Part shown: piece by piece, positions 8,131-15,823 of the stretch
Layout: each line of letters opens with the position of its first letter
Numbering within the stretch: the stretch's first letter is position 1
Notes under the pieces: model-generated
The model's database searches: none
Told to the model about the DNA's origin: nothing
Seen by the model: the letters and a program-made list of their open reading frames with translations, nothing else
Source: Microbacterium oleivorans
GTDB lineage: Bacteria; Actinomycetota; Actinomycetes; Actinomycetales; Microbacteriaceae
NCBI RefSeq assembly: GCF_013389665.1
Contig: NZ_CP058316.1
Span: forward strand, 558,001-622,000
Direction of reading: 5' to 3'
Length of the DNA: 64,000 nucleotides
Position numbers and translations under genes: made by a program

Positions 8131-11100
8131 TCACCCGCCCGCCACCGGCTCCCACGGGCCGTGGGCGTCGCCCGGCTGCTGCCCCCGCGTCCACCACCGC
8201 GCGCGCCACGCCTGATCGGCGAAGGTCACGACGTCGTCGGCGTCGTAGACCCAGGATGCCGTCCACGACCGCACGTCCGTCCCGGCAGCCGGAGCGGGCG
8301 CCCCCTCCTCCATCCACGACCCGGTCGTCGTCGCTCCCGGCACCTCGCCGCGGGTCCACCACTGCGCGACGAACGCGCGGCCCTGCGACGACACGCGGTC
8401 GCCCGCTTCGTAGACGCGCTCGGCCTCCCAGGCGGGGTCCGCACTCGGCGCCGTCCGCACCTCGCCGAAGAGCCGGAACTCGGCCACCCCGAGGATCTGC
8501 CCGTTCGCGATGCGGATGTAGCGGTACGCCGCATCGGCCGCGGCGTCCGCGACGGGCCACTGCTGCCACGCGAGCGTCTTGCCCGGTGCGGCCGGTGTCA
8601 GCCTGGTCCAGGTCTGGCCGTCGTCCGACCCCTCCAGGCGCAGGTCGGCGATGCGCGAGATGCCATAGCCGTCCTGCCGGACCAGGATCTCGGCGCCCGT
8701 GACTGAGACCGTCGTGTCCGCGCCGAAGTCCCACACGTGGCCGTAGGTTCCCGCGTTGAGGCGGTTGTCGGAATGGGTTGCGGCGTCGCCGTCGGTCATG
8801 CGCAGCGCGTGCGCCGTCCAGGCGGCGTCGACGGTTCCGTCGGGGCGCAGCACGACGGCGTCCCGCAGCGCGTCGGCGAGCGACCCGGCGTCGGTCGAGA
8901 CGTACAGCGACGACCCGTCCGTGGTCGCCACGATCGGGTCGGCGGCGACACCGGCCGCGGTCGTGAAGTCGACCCGGAACGACACCGGCGCGCCGACCCC
9001 GGCGCCCTCCGGCACGGCCGCCGCGGCGACCCACTCCCCCGGGCCGGCCGAGGTGACTGTCGCCTCCTGCCCGAGCATCGACACGCGCACGTCCGTGTTG
9101 CCGGCGGGTCCGGTGAGCGTGAGCTCGACGCGATCGCCCGGCACGACCCTCCCGGCACTGCCGTCGGGCGAGGCCACGGAGACACCGTTCATCGAGCCGA
9201 CCGCTTCGGTCCGCTCACCGTGGATTCGGAACTCGGCGATGCTCCAGATCCCCGGGAAGGCGGGGTCGGAGGGGACGCCGGGCTCGTCGACCCGCAGCTT
9301 GACGAAGCGGAAGCGCTCGTCGCGCAGTTCGGCGACGACCTCGAGGCGTTCGATCGCGGCATCCTGCCCGGCGTTGGGGCTCTCGGTCAGCAGCGTCCAG
9401 GTGACGCCGTCGTTCGATCCGTAGACGTTCGTGCCCTGGCTGCGGTTCGCGAAGCCGTCACGGGCCTGGATGCCGAACGCGTCGGCGCGGACACGGAACG
9501 ACGGGCCGAGGTCGAACACGACCTCGCTGATGCGCTGGTCGCCCCAGTGGCTCTGGTTGTCGGCGTCGATAAGCGCCCGCAGCTGGGCGGTCGTCAGCGC
9601 GGGCGCCGTGGCTATCGCTCCGACATCGAGCGCGCCGTCCGGCAGGAGCGGATTGAGCGGCGCCAGCTGCGCCACCGCGGCAGTGAGCTGTTCGAGCAGT
9701 ACCGCGAACTCCTCCGGCGCGGCACCCTGTCCCGCCTCTGCGGCCGTGCGAGCGGCATCGACCCGTGCCCAGCTCTCCGAGGTGTACGTCGCCGGCTCGC
9801 CGACACCGGACAGCGTCTGCGCGATCGCGCCCGGGCGATCGGCGGCGACCGACACCGTCACGGGAAGGGCGGTGATGGTCGTGCCGTCCGAGGCGACGAC
9901 GAGCATCTCGGTGTCGCCGGTCTGCGTCGGCGTCCACGTCACCGTGCCGTCGTTCAGCTCGGCACCGGGCGGCGCGTCCTCGAGGGTCAGCTCGTCGGCG
10001 CCCTCGACGGAGAACTCCCGAGCCCAGGGCTCACCGGCGACGGCGACCACCGCGAGCGCCGGTGCGTCGGCGAAGGTCGGGGGCGACAGGACGCCGGACG
10101 CCTGCGCGAGCACCGATGCGACGTCCACCTGCGCGTCGGAGCCGGTGGCCGAGATCACCACGATGTTGTCGCCGACCGGGCCCCTGGTCTCGTCGACGTT
10201 CAGGTCGGCCCAGACGTAGCGCCACTGGCCGTGGGTGTCGGGCACCGTGATCGATGCGAACGGCGCATCGATCGCCGACCGCGCCAGCTCGAGGCGCGCC
10301 GTGCCGTCGCTGCGGACCCGGATGCCGACCGGTGCCGCCTGGGTGCGATCGCTCCACACCGCGCGTCGTACCGCGACCCGGCTCTCCTCGGCGCCGGCGT
10401 CGAGCCGTACGTACGCCGGTCCGTCGGCATCCCCGCCGCGCACCGCCCCGGCACCGATCGGCGTGCCGAACGTGTCGACCGCCAGCTCGGCGGTCGGCGG
10501 CAGCGGGGCCGCCGCTCCGGGCACCGCGGCGAGCTCCTCGGGGAACGCGACCCAGTACTCCGCGCCGGTGTAGTCCGAGCCCCGGTCGTTCCAGAAGTTC
10601 TGCACCGTCGCCCCCGAGTAGAACATCGCGCCGTCGCGGTTCTCGTACAGCTCGGCGACGTGCGGCGCCTCGGCGGCGACATCCACTCCGGCGCGATAGC
10701 GGTACTGCAGGTACGTCTCGCTCAGCGGGTCGACCAGGCGTCCGCGGTAGGCCTGCGAGATCGCGCCGCCCTCGGTTGCCGGGACGTAGGGCACCTCGTC
10801 GCCGGTCATGAAGGCGTAGAAGGTGTCGGCTCCTGCGAGGATGCGGTTGTCGAGGAACCGGTAGGGCGACACCGCGTCCGCGGCATCCGAGACCGTGCCG
10901 GCATCCGGGTCGAGCGTCGTGCCCTGGTTGTCGACGAGGCGCGCCAGGGCGATGAGCAGATCGACGTCGCCCTGACCGTGCGCCTGGTCGCGCAGCATCT
11001 CCATGTGCTGCACGAAAGGCGCACCGGTGGTGTTGCGGGGATCGTCGGCGGGGATCTCGCGGAAGATCGCGGCGAGAGCTCCGTTGACATCGCCGCCGAA

Positions 11101-11922
11101 CAGGTCATGCTCGCTCTCGTAGCCGGCGTTGACGGTGAACCACTCGACCCGCTCGGCGTAGAGGTCGGCATCGTCGAGATAGATCGCCGCGGCGACCATG
11201 CCGATGACGCCGTAGAGGTGCTGGTTCCACAGCCGGTTGTTCGACGCGAGGAAGGTCTCGAGCACGGGGCGGATGAGGTTGGTCTCCAGCCGCTGCTCGT
11301 CCGTGTCGGTCCACGCCAGGTCGTAGCCGTCGAGGGCGGCCGACGCCGGCTCGGTGCTGCGCAGCAGCTCCGCGGCGATGAGGATGTAGTACAGCGGTAC
11401 GCCGGTGTGGATGTGCGCGTCCGAGAAATAGGCGTACTTCTCGGGGTCGAGGCTGCTCCAGGTCCGCACGACGTGCAGCGCGTTCGCCCGGTACTGCTCG
11501 TCACCGGTGACGAAGTACTCCAGCGCCTGCGTCATCGCGCCGATGCCGTCGCGCAGGGCGACCGAGCGCATCCCGACGCTCGCGTAGGCGTCGTCCTTCG
11601 GCGTGTCCGAGTCGGTCTGTGCGTTCTCGGCGCGGAAGTCCCGCGCCGCGTAGCGGGTGGCGGTCATCGCCTCGTAGTAGCTGGCCCACGGCTCGGCGCC
11701 CGCCTGCACCTGCGCACGCATGTTCTCGAGGTGATCTCCGGTGAAGCCGACCCCCGGGTGCGAGAACCCGCTCTCGCTCACCGTGCGCACGAGCGCGGGC
11801 GGGGGCGGCGCCTCGGCGGCGACGGCGGGCGGGGCGGCGACGGAGCCTCCGGCCAGTCCGATCACCGCCGCGGTGACGATGGCGACGAGTGTTCTCGTGC
11901 GGTGACGCGCTGCGATCTGCAT
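8131..11922 (-). CDS. Secreted alginate-lyase-domain polysaccharide lyase with discoidin and CBM5/12 modules
   Basis: Large secreted enzyme, 1263 residues. A signal peptide with an AVAA-type cleavage site ends near residue 36. Residues about 55-400 form an alpha-helical domain of the alginate-lyase (alpha/alpha toroid) type: GVGFTGDHLENMRAQV, VRTWSSLDP, HTGVPLYYILIAAELL and the NNRLWNQHLYGVIGMV block with candidate catalytic Asn/His. After it come a beta-sandwich (about 480-600), an Ig-like repeat, two F5/8 type C (discoidin) modules (about 780-900 and 1020-1150), and two C-terminal CBM5/12-like repeats with WWTRG motifs. The ATG at 11922 is chosen because it starts the signal peptide. The uronate specificity is not readable, and PL17/PL38-like or hydrolase-like activity is also possible. 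The shared operator ties it to the ABC operon. Confidence 0.8.
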   Translation of the reverse strand: MQIAARHRTRTLVAIVTAAVIGLAGGSVAAPPAVAAEAPPPPALVRTVSESGFSHPGVGFTGDHLENMRAQVQAGAEPWASYYEAMTATRYAARDFRAENAQTDSDTPKDDAYASVGMRSVALRDGIGAMTQALEYFVTGDEQYRANALHVVRTWSSLDPEKYAYFSDAHIHTGVPLYYILIAAELLRSTEPASAALDGYDLAWTDTDEQRLETNLIRPVLETFLASNNRLWNQHLYGVIGMVAAAIYLDDADLYAERVEWFTVNAGYESEHDLFGGDVNGALAAIFREIPADDPRNTTGAPFVQHMEMLRDQAHGQGDVDLLIALARLVDNQGTTLDPDAGTVSDAADAVSPYRFLDNRILAGADTFYAFMTGDEVPYVPATEGGAISQAYRGRLVDPLSETYLQYRYRAGVDVAAEAPHVAELYENRDGAMFYSGATVQNFWNDRGSDYTGAEYWVAFPEELAAVPGAAAPLPPTAELAVDTFGTPIGAGAVRGGDADGPAYVRLDAGAEESRVAVRRAVWSDRTQAAPVGIRVRSDGTARLELARSAIDAPFASITVPDTHGQWRYVWADLNVDETRGPVGDNIVVISATGSDAQVDVASVLAQASGVLSPPTFADAPALAVVAVAGEPWAREFSVEGADELTLEDAPPGAELNDGTVTWTPTQTGDTEMLVVASDGTTITALPVTVSVAADRPGAIAQTLSGVGEPATYTSESWARVDAARTAAEAGQGAAPEEFAVLLEQLTAAVAQLAPLNPLLPDGALDVGAIATAPALTTAQLRALIDADNQSHWGDQRISEVVFDLGPSFRVRADAFGIQARDGFANRSQGTNVYGSNDGVTWTLLTESPNAGQDAAIERLEVVAELRDERFRFVKLRVDEPGVPSDPAFPGIWSIAEFRIHGERTEAVGSMNGVSVASPDGSAGRVVPGDRVELTLTGPAGNTDVRVSMLGQEATVTSAGPGEWVAAAAVPEGAGVGAPVSFRVDFTTAAGVAADPIVATTDGSSLYVSTDAGSLADALRDAVVLRPDGTVDAAWTAHALRMTDGDAATHSDNRLNAGTYGHVWDFGADTTVSVTGAEILVRQDGYGISRIADLRLEGSDDGQTWTRLTPAAPGKTLAWQQWPVADAAADAAYRYIRIANGQILGVAEFRLFGEVRTAPSADPAWEAERVYEAGDRVSSQGRAFVAQWWTRGEVPGATTTGSWMEEGAPAPAAGTDVRSWTASWVYDADDVVTFADQAWRARWWTRGQQPGDAHGPWEPVAGG

Positions 11923-11965
11923 CGATCTCTTTCCGGTGGGCGCCGCTCGACGACGAGCGATCGTG

Positions 11966-11981
11966 TGGATAGCGTTTGCCA
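11966..11981 (-). promoter_or_regulatory. LacI-type operator before lyase gene
   Basis: The plus-strand sequence TGGATAGCGTTTGCCA is identical over 16 bases to 6942-6957 before the binding-protein gene, 44 bases upstream of the lyase start. Identity at two places 5 kb apart in otherwise unlike DNA supports a shared regulator, most simply the LacI protein at 6992-8035. I could not settle the -10 box here. Confidence 0.7.
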
Positions 11982-12024
11982 CACCAGGATGACCGCAACA
12001 CATCCCCGCGTCAAGACCCGCGGC

Positions 12025-12447
12025 TCAGCGCTCGACGCGCGGCCCGGGCAACGCGAGCAGCACCACGAGCCAGATGATGCCGAGGACGGGGAGGAAGATG
12101 AGGAAGAACCACGCCCCGCTGCGGCCGGTGTGATGGAGTCGACGCCACGTCACCGCCAACACCGGCAGTATCGTCACGAGCCCGAACGCGACCACGATCG
12201 CCTCGGGCAGCGTGGTGACGACGGTGCCGTCGATCGGCCGCCAGTCTCCGGTGGTCACCCCGGTGAGCACCTGCACAGCCGTCGGGAAGAGACCGACGAC
12301 GAGGATCGGCCACCAGAACTCCGCGCGACTCGCGCGGCCACGGAAGCTCGCGTAGTTCTGGCAGAACCGTCGGAGAGCGATCAGCAGCGGCGCCCGGGGG
12401 AAGGGCGCATCCAGCGGCGGCTCGGTGACCGGCCGCGGAGCGGTCAC
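12025..12447 (-). CDS. DUF805 membrane protein
   Basis: Small inner-membrane protein of the DUF805 family (YhaH-like), 140 residues. The family core is visible: FCQNYASFRGRASRAEFWWP near residue 30, then three to four membrane segments, with the WRRLHHTGRSGAWFF loop before the last. A GTG start at 12447 is chosen because it overlaps the stop of the preceding small secreted protein (GTGA). Function is unknown. A paralogue with the same core lies at 63495-63965, more than 50 kb away. Confidence 0.8.
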   Translation of the reverse strand: MTAPRPVTEPPLDAPFPRAPLLIALRRFCQNYASFRGRASRAEFWWPILVVGLFPTAVQVLTGVTTGDWRPIDGTVVTTLPEAIVVAFGLVTILPVLAVTWRRLHHTGRSGAWFFLIFLPVLGIIWLVVLLALPGPRVER

Positions 12448-12707
12448 GGGGTGCCGACGGGCCTCACCGACGCCCGCAGCTGATACTCGCCCGTCCACGC
12501 GCCGGTCGTCGCCGAGGAGACCGGCTTGCACGCGATGAGGATGTGGTGACCGCGCTGAGCCAGCTGGCTCTGCTTTGCTTCACATGCAGACAACGAGGTG
12601 TACAGGTACGTGCGCGCCTGCGGCGCTGCGCTGGCCGAGACCGCGGGAGTGAGCACGAGCGCGGCGCCCGCGGTGGCGGCGAGCAGGGTCTTCGTGATTC
12701 GTCGCAT
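12444..12707 (-). CDS. Small secreted protein, unknown
   Basis: Eighty-seven residues starting MRRITKTLLAATAGAALVL, a clear signal peptide with an ASA-A cleavage site near residue 28. The mature part of about 60 residues has two Cys (SACEAKQ and IACKP), which could form one disulfide. I do not recognise the family. ATG 12707 gives the cleanest signal peptide; an in-frame GTG three codons earlier (12716) is the alternative. It overlaps the DUF805 gene by four bases, so the two are probably co-translated. Confidence 0.6.
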   Translation of the reverse strand: MRRITKTLLAATAGAALVLTPAVSASAAPQARTYLYTSLSACEAKQSQLAQRGHHILIACKPVSSATTGAWTGEYQLRASVRPVGTP

Positions 12708-12776
12708 GCCCGCCACGGTACGTGACCGTGACGGGCTCGTCGAGGGTTACCGCCCGCGATGCGGACGACGACGGGC

Positions 12777-13121
12777 TCAGGCCGGAGGGGCGGTCTCGCG
12801 GTGATCGACGCCCTTGGCTTCGAAGAACGCGCACAGGTCCGCCGCGGTGTTCAGCTCGGCGGTGAGGGCGTAGACCTCGTCGTGCGAGAGGGCGATCTCG
12901 TCGGGCTGGGGCTCGAACACGACCCGCCACTGCGGGTCTCCGGGGATCGGCGGCCGGGCGTAGATCGTGGTCGACGCGTTCCGCAGCGGCACGATGACGA
13001 GACCGCCGTCCTCGCCGTCGGAACTGTCCTGGATGGCGACCTTGATCAGATCGCCGCCACTGTGAGTGCGGGTGAACTCCGCGATCCACTGCTCGAGTGT
13101 TTCCCTGCTGCGAAACGGCAT
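12777..13121 (-). CDS. Hypothetical protein, 114 residues
   Basis: Cytoplasmic protein of 114 residues beginning MPFRSRETLEQWIAEF, with a central stretch that looks like an alternating beta region (GGLVIVPLRNASTTIYARPP, then WRVVFEP) and a helical end (TAELNTAADLCAFFEAKGV). There is no signal peptide or membrane segment. The layout, with an N-terminal helix, a beta-sheet and an acidic tail, recalls small immunity-like or SUKH/DUF-type actinobacterial proteins, but I cannot name a family. The ribosome site AGGAAA is weak. Third-position GC is high and typical of the region, which supports it as a real gene. Confidence 0.6.
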   Translation of the reverse strand: MPFRSRETLEQWIAEFTRTHSGGDLIKVAIQDSSDGEDGGLVIVPLRNASTTIYARPPIPGDPQWRVVFEPQPDEIALSHDEVYALTAELNTAADLCAFFEAKGVDHRETAPPA

Positions 13122-13571
13122 CCGTGCTTTTCCTACCCACCCCGTCGAGCCAGGCGATGACGGCTCGTTTCAGGCTGAGAGTAGCACCCGGAAACCGTGA
13201 TTTCTCCTGATGCGGGGTACGATCCGCACCGATCCGCGGGTGTCACGCGGAGAATTGATGGACTCAGGACATTTATCGCGGCCAGATGCCCGCACCTCAG
13301 CGATGAGCGCCGGCGGCGCTGCGCCTCGACGAACTGCTCCAACAGCTCTGCGCAGCGCTCCTCGATGTTGAACGTCTCAGCCACGATGACCCCCATCGTC
13401 AGTTTCCCGTCTCGCGTTCGCACCGAAACCGGTCGTGGCACGCTTCGGCTCTGATGGGTCTTCGGCACAGGGTTTCGGCACGGCGTGTCGCCGGCGGCGC
13501 CGGTTCGACACGGCTCGTGCCGAAATCGATCAGTTTCGAGCGATTGCGGATATCTACAACTGAGCAGGCCT
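13122..13571. other. Non-coding stretch with decayed coding traces
   Basis: About 450 bases without a gene I trust. On the minus strand from 13396 a short reading starts MGVIVAETFNIEERCAELLE and looks coding for some 30 residues, then loses codon bias; it may be a gene remnant. The interval also contains the imperfect inverted repeat at 13473-13524. Confidence 0.4.
13473..13524. repeat. Imperfect long inverted repeat
   Basis: Arms 13473-13490 (TTTCGGCACGGCGTGTCG) and 13505-13524 (CGACACGGCTCGTGCCGAAA) pair over 18 positions with a two-base bulge, around a GC-rich loop. Further TTCGGCAC copies occur just to the left (13461-13468). It could be a bidirectional terminator or the end of a lost mobile element. 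Confidence 0.45.
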
Positions 13572-14036
13572 TTAACGATCGCGAGCGTCGTCGGTTGTGA
13601 ACCCCTCTCGCATCTGCCGTTCCTGCAAGGTTTCTAGCTCCTGGAAGAACGTGACTTGCCAGCCTGCTGGTCCCTGTACTCGCGCGTTGAGGGAACGGAA
13701 GGGCGTGGGTGTTGGAGCCGCGAGGATGCCTGCGCCAGCTTCAGCGGCTGCGGACACAGCCTCGGTGGTGTCATCGACTTCGAGCGCGATGCGCAAGGCC
13801 GGTCCACGCGCGGGAGGCATTCCCTCGATTTCGTCGATGTTCTTCACGTGAGTTCGGGTGGCGAGTTCGATAGTTGCTACACCGGCATGGAGGATTGCGA
13901 CGCGATCGTCGCCGTCCGTGGCGAATGCGACCTGCTCGGGCATACCGAGTACGTCACGGTAGAACCGAAGCGCCGTGTCGAAGTCGTCGGTCTCGATGAT
14001 CAAACGTAGCTGTTTCGGGGTTGTGGAATTCGTCAT
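13572..14036 (-). CDS. VOC-family (glyoxalase/bleomycin-resistance fold) protein
   Basis: Single-domain VOC protein, 154 residues, starting MTNSTTPKQLRLIIETDDFD and continuing with ALRFYRDVLGMPEQVAFATD, the standard first beta-alpha-beta unit. The end shows the second unit (RSLNARVQGPAGWQVTFFQE). ATG 14036 has GGTGAGGAGT directly upstream, a strong ribosome site. It follows a MerR regulator whose frame overlaps it by 83 bases. In this arrangement the VOC protein is commonly a binding or detoxifying target of the MerR protein; its substrate is unknown. The metal ligands typical of true glyoxalases are not obvious. Confidence 0.82.
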   Translation of the reverse strand: MTNSTTPKQLRLIIETDDFDTALRFYRDVLGMPEQVAFATDGDDRVAILHAGVATIELATRTHVKNIDEIEGMPPARGPALRIALEVDDTTEAVSAAAEAGAGILAAPTPTPFRSLNARVQGPAGWQVTFFQELETLQERQMREGFTTDDARDR

Positions 14037-14412
14037 ACTCCTCACCCTGACTGCTGACGTGCACGTGAGGTGCAAGACCCCACCGGGAACGAAGCGCAGT
14101 CAGCCGCTGCACTTCCTCCTTGATCGCCCGCTGCTCACTGAGCAAGCGCTCCTCAGCTGCGTCGACGGCCGCCTGCAGCGCACCGGCCGACATTTCCGGA
14201 TCGGACAGAACCGGAAGCAATGTAGCGATCACCGAACTACAAAAGCCAGCCGCAATCAAGTCTTGAATAGTCCTGATGATTTCCTCGTGCTGGGGGCTGT
14301 AGATCCGCTGCCCCGCAGCCGTCCGGTGCGGCGTAAGCAACCCTTGTTCCTCGTAGTACCGAAGCGCCCTCACGCTTGCTCCGGTCCTGGCCGCCAACTC
14401 TCCAATACGCAT
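13954..14412 (-). CDS. MerR-family transcriptional regulator
   Basis: MerR regulator, 152 residues. The winged helix is at residues 1-70: MRIGELAARTGASVRALRYY, EEQGLLTPHRTAAGQRIY, then a dimerising coiled coil around 80-125. There is no Cys cluster, so it is not a classical metal sensor. I chose ATG 14412 because GAGGA lies seven bases before it and the protein then begins exactly at the HTH; ATG 14430 is possible. The reading frame runs 83 bases into the VOC gene, unusually far for same-strand neighbours. The last 28 residues have poor character, which suggests either extreme coupling or a late frameshift that removed the natural stop. Confidence 0.8.
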   Translation of the reverse strand: MRIGELAARTGASVRALRYYEEQGLLTPHRTAAGQRIYSPQHEEIIRTIQDLIAAGFCSSVIATLLPVLSDPEMSAGALQAAVDAAEERLLSEQRAIKEEVQRLTALRSRWGLAPHVHVSSQGEEYDEFHNPETATFDHRDRRLRHGASVLP

Positions 14413-14560
14413 GACCCGATCCTCGCTCATCTCGCCCACCGTCTGCGATCTTCCCGAAACTGCGGATCGAAATCGCACGTCCCGTAACTGGGATTCGATA
14501 CGGGATACGTTTTCGCGCGCTACTTCTCGCCCAGCCACGTCGCGTGCCGCAAACGATCGT

Positions 14561-15190
14561 TTACGGCGGAGGCCGCGCTGCCTCGTGAGCCGCACCGAAG
14601 ACTCTCACCGCCGTGCTAGCCCGGCCGGTTGGGTCGGTGTTGTTGATGGGGTCGGCGCCGGCGTATGCGTAGCGGTTGGCGTTGTTGGGGTCGATGGGTG
14701 CGTCGAGGGTGTCTTGCTGGGTCCACCGGCCGATGGTGGTGTTGTACCAGCGGTTGCCGAAGAGGATCCATCCGGTGGCACGGTCTTGGATGCCGCCCTT
14801 GAACAGGAACGGGTTTTGGGAGGTGCCGGCGCCGCCGCTGGTGGAGGTGAGGGTGGGGAGCCCGTACGGGTCGTACTGGTAGGTGTATCCGGTGCCGCCG
14901 ATGTCGCGGACGATGGCGGTGGGGTTCCCGAGTCCGTCGTAGACGTAGAGGGTGACGGTGCTGGTGGAGGTGCGAAGCATCAGCGGCTGCCCTGTCACCG
15001 GGTCGTTCTCCAGACACGCCGTCACGGATCCGATCTGCGCCTGCTCGAGAATGGGGAGGCCGACCTGGTTGGTGCGGCCGTAGGTGAGTTTCCGGGTCCC
15101 GGTTTCGTCTTGCTGCTGCAGAATCTCGACCTGGCTGGTCCCGGCGTACTTGTACGTGAACGTTCCGGCGCCGGAGGATCTGGTCTTCGT
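14561..15190 (-). pseudogene. Orphan RHS-repeat C-terminal core, 5' truncated
   Basis: C-terminal part of an RHS/YD-repeat protein, about 210 codons. Seen are GTFTYKYAGTSQ, TLYVYDGLGNPTAIVRD, YTYQYDPYGLP, then the RHS core ending FGNRWYNTTIGRWTQQDTLD, RYAYAGADPINNTDPTG. Full RHS proteins exceed 1000 residues, so nearly the whole shell is missing; upstream of about 15190 the same frame no longer looks coding. After the DPTG junction only about 20 residues (ending AARPPP) remain before TAA, so there is no recognisable toxin domain. It is probably a displaced tip or relic left by recombination at a polymorphic-toxin locus. Confidence 0.75.
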
Positions 15191-15823
15191 CCTCGCGAGG
15201 TTGGAGGAGGGTAGCGCCGTTGAGCTCGAGATCTTGGCGGACGAGGACCTGCACCCGCAGACGCGGCACGAACAGGATGAAAGTCTGAAGTTCGGACAAT
15301 CAGCGGTCGCGGAGATCAGTCGGCTCATTGGCTGATCGAGCCGCACCGCTAGCGACATCCGTATCCCGTCGCTCCTGCAGGGGCTCGACAAGCTTCGCGG
15401 CAACAGCGTCTTGGCCCCACGCAAATCGTTAGTCGGCTTGTTCCTCAACGACCACGATCGAGACCACCTGAACCGACGATTCATCTTCTCCTGGGTGAGG
15501 GGCCAGCTCCTGGACAGACGGGTCCTCGAACCCCCGCTCGGCCTGGGGCACCCCGAGGTTCCGCAATTCTTGTTCGCGACTGTAGGTCTCTGGACTGTGT
15601 TCCATGGGCTCCCCCGATGATTACCTTGCACGCCGAACGTCCACCGCGAAGCCGGAACCGGGCTCACCGACCCACTTGTGGGGGTCAGGGAACTGTGAGC
15701 CTCACTGATCCACACCCGGCTGCGTCACACCCGGCTGACCCAAGCCCGACCCAGGATGCGGTGAAGCACTGCCGGATCGATATCGGCGATCCGCGAGCGG
15801 TGGATCGTCGACACTCTTCGACG
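15191..15823. other. Intergenic stretch without recognisable gene
   Basis: About 630 bases between the RHS relic and the pyruvyl-transferase gene. No frame shows convincing codon bias, protein motif or ribosome site. A short direct repeat CACACCCGGCTG occurs twice near 15710-15740. It probably contains decayed sequence of the former RHS gene. Confidence 0.4.

Noticed and set aside
8737..12483. Very long plus-strand open frame opposite the lyase gene
   Set aside because: Arg/His/Gly-rich composition without motifs; it is the antisense shadow of the high-GC lyase gene.
13133..13396. Minus-strand gene starting MGVIVAETFN
   Set aside because: Only the first 30 codons have coding character; no homology recognised and the rest is poor. 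Kept only as a remnant note.
15521..15545. CTCGAACCCCCG shared with the tRNA-Arg T-loop, possible attachment duplicate
   Set aside because: Only 12 bases match, and the same 12-mer also occurs inside the MMPL coding sequence near 30624, so chance is likely in this GC-rich DNA.
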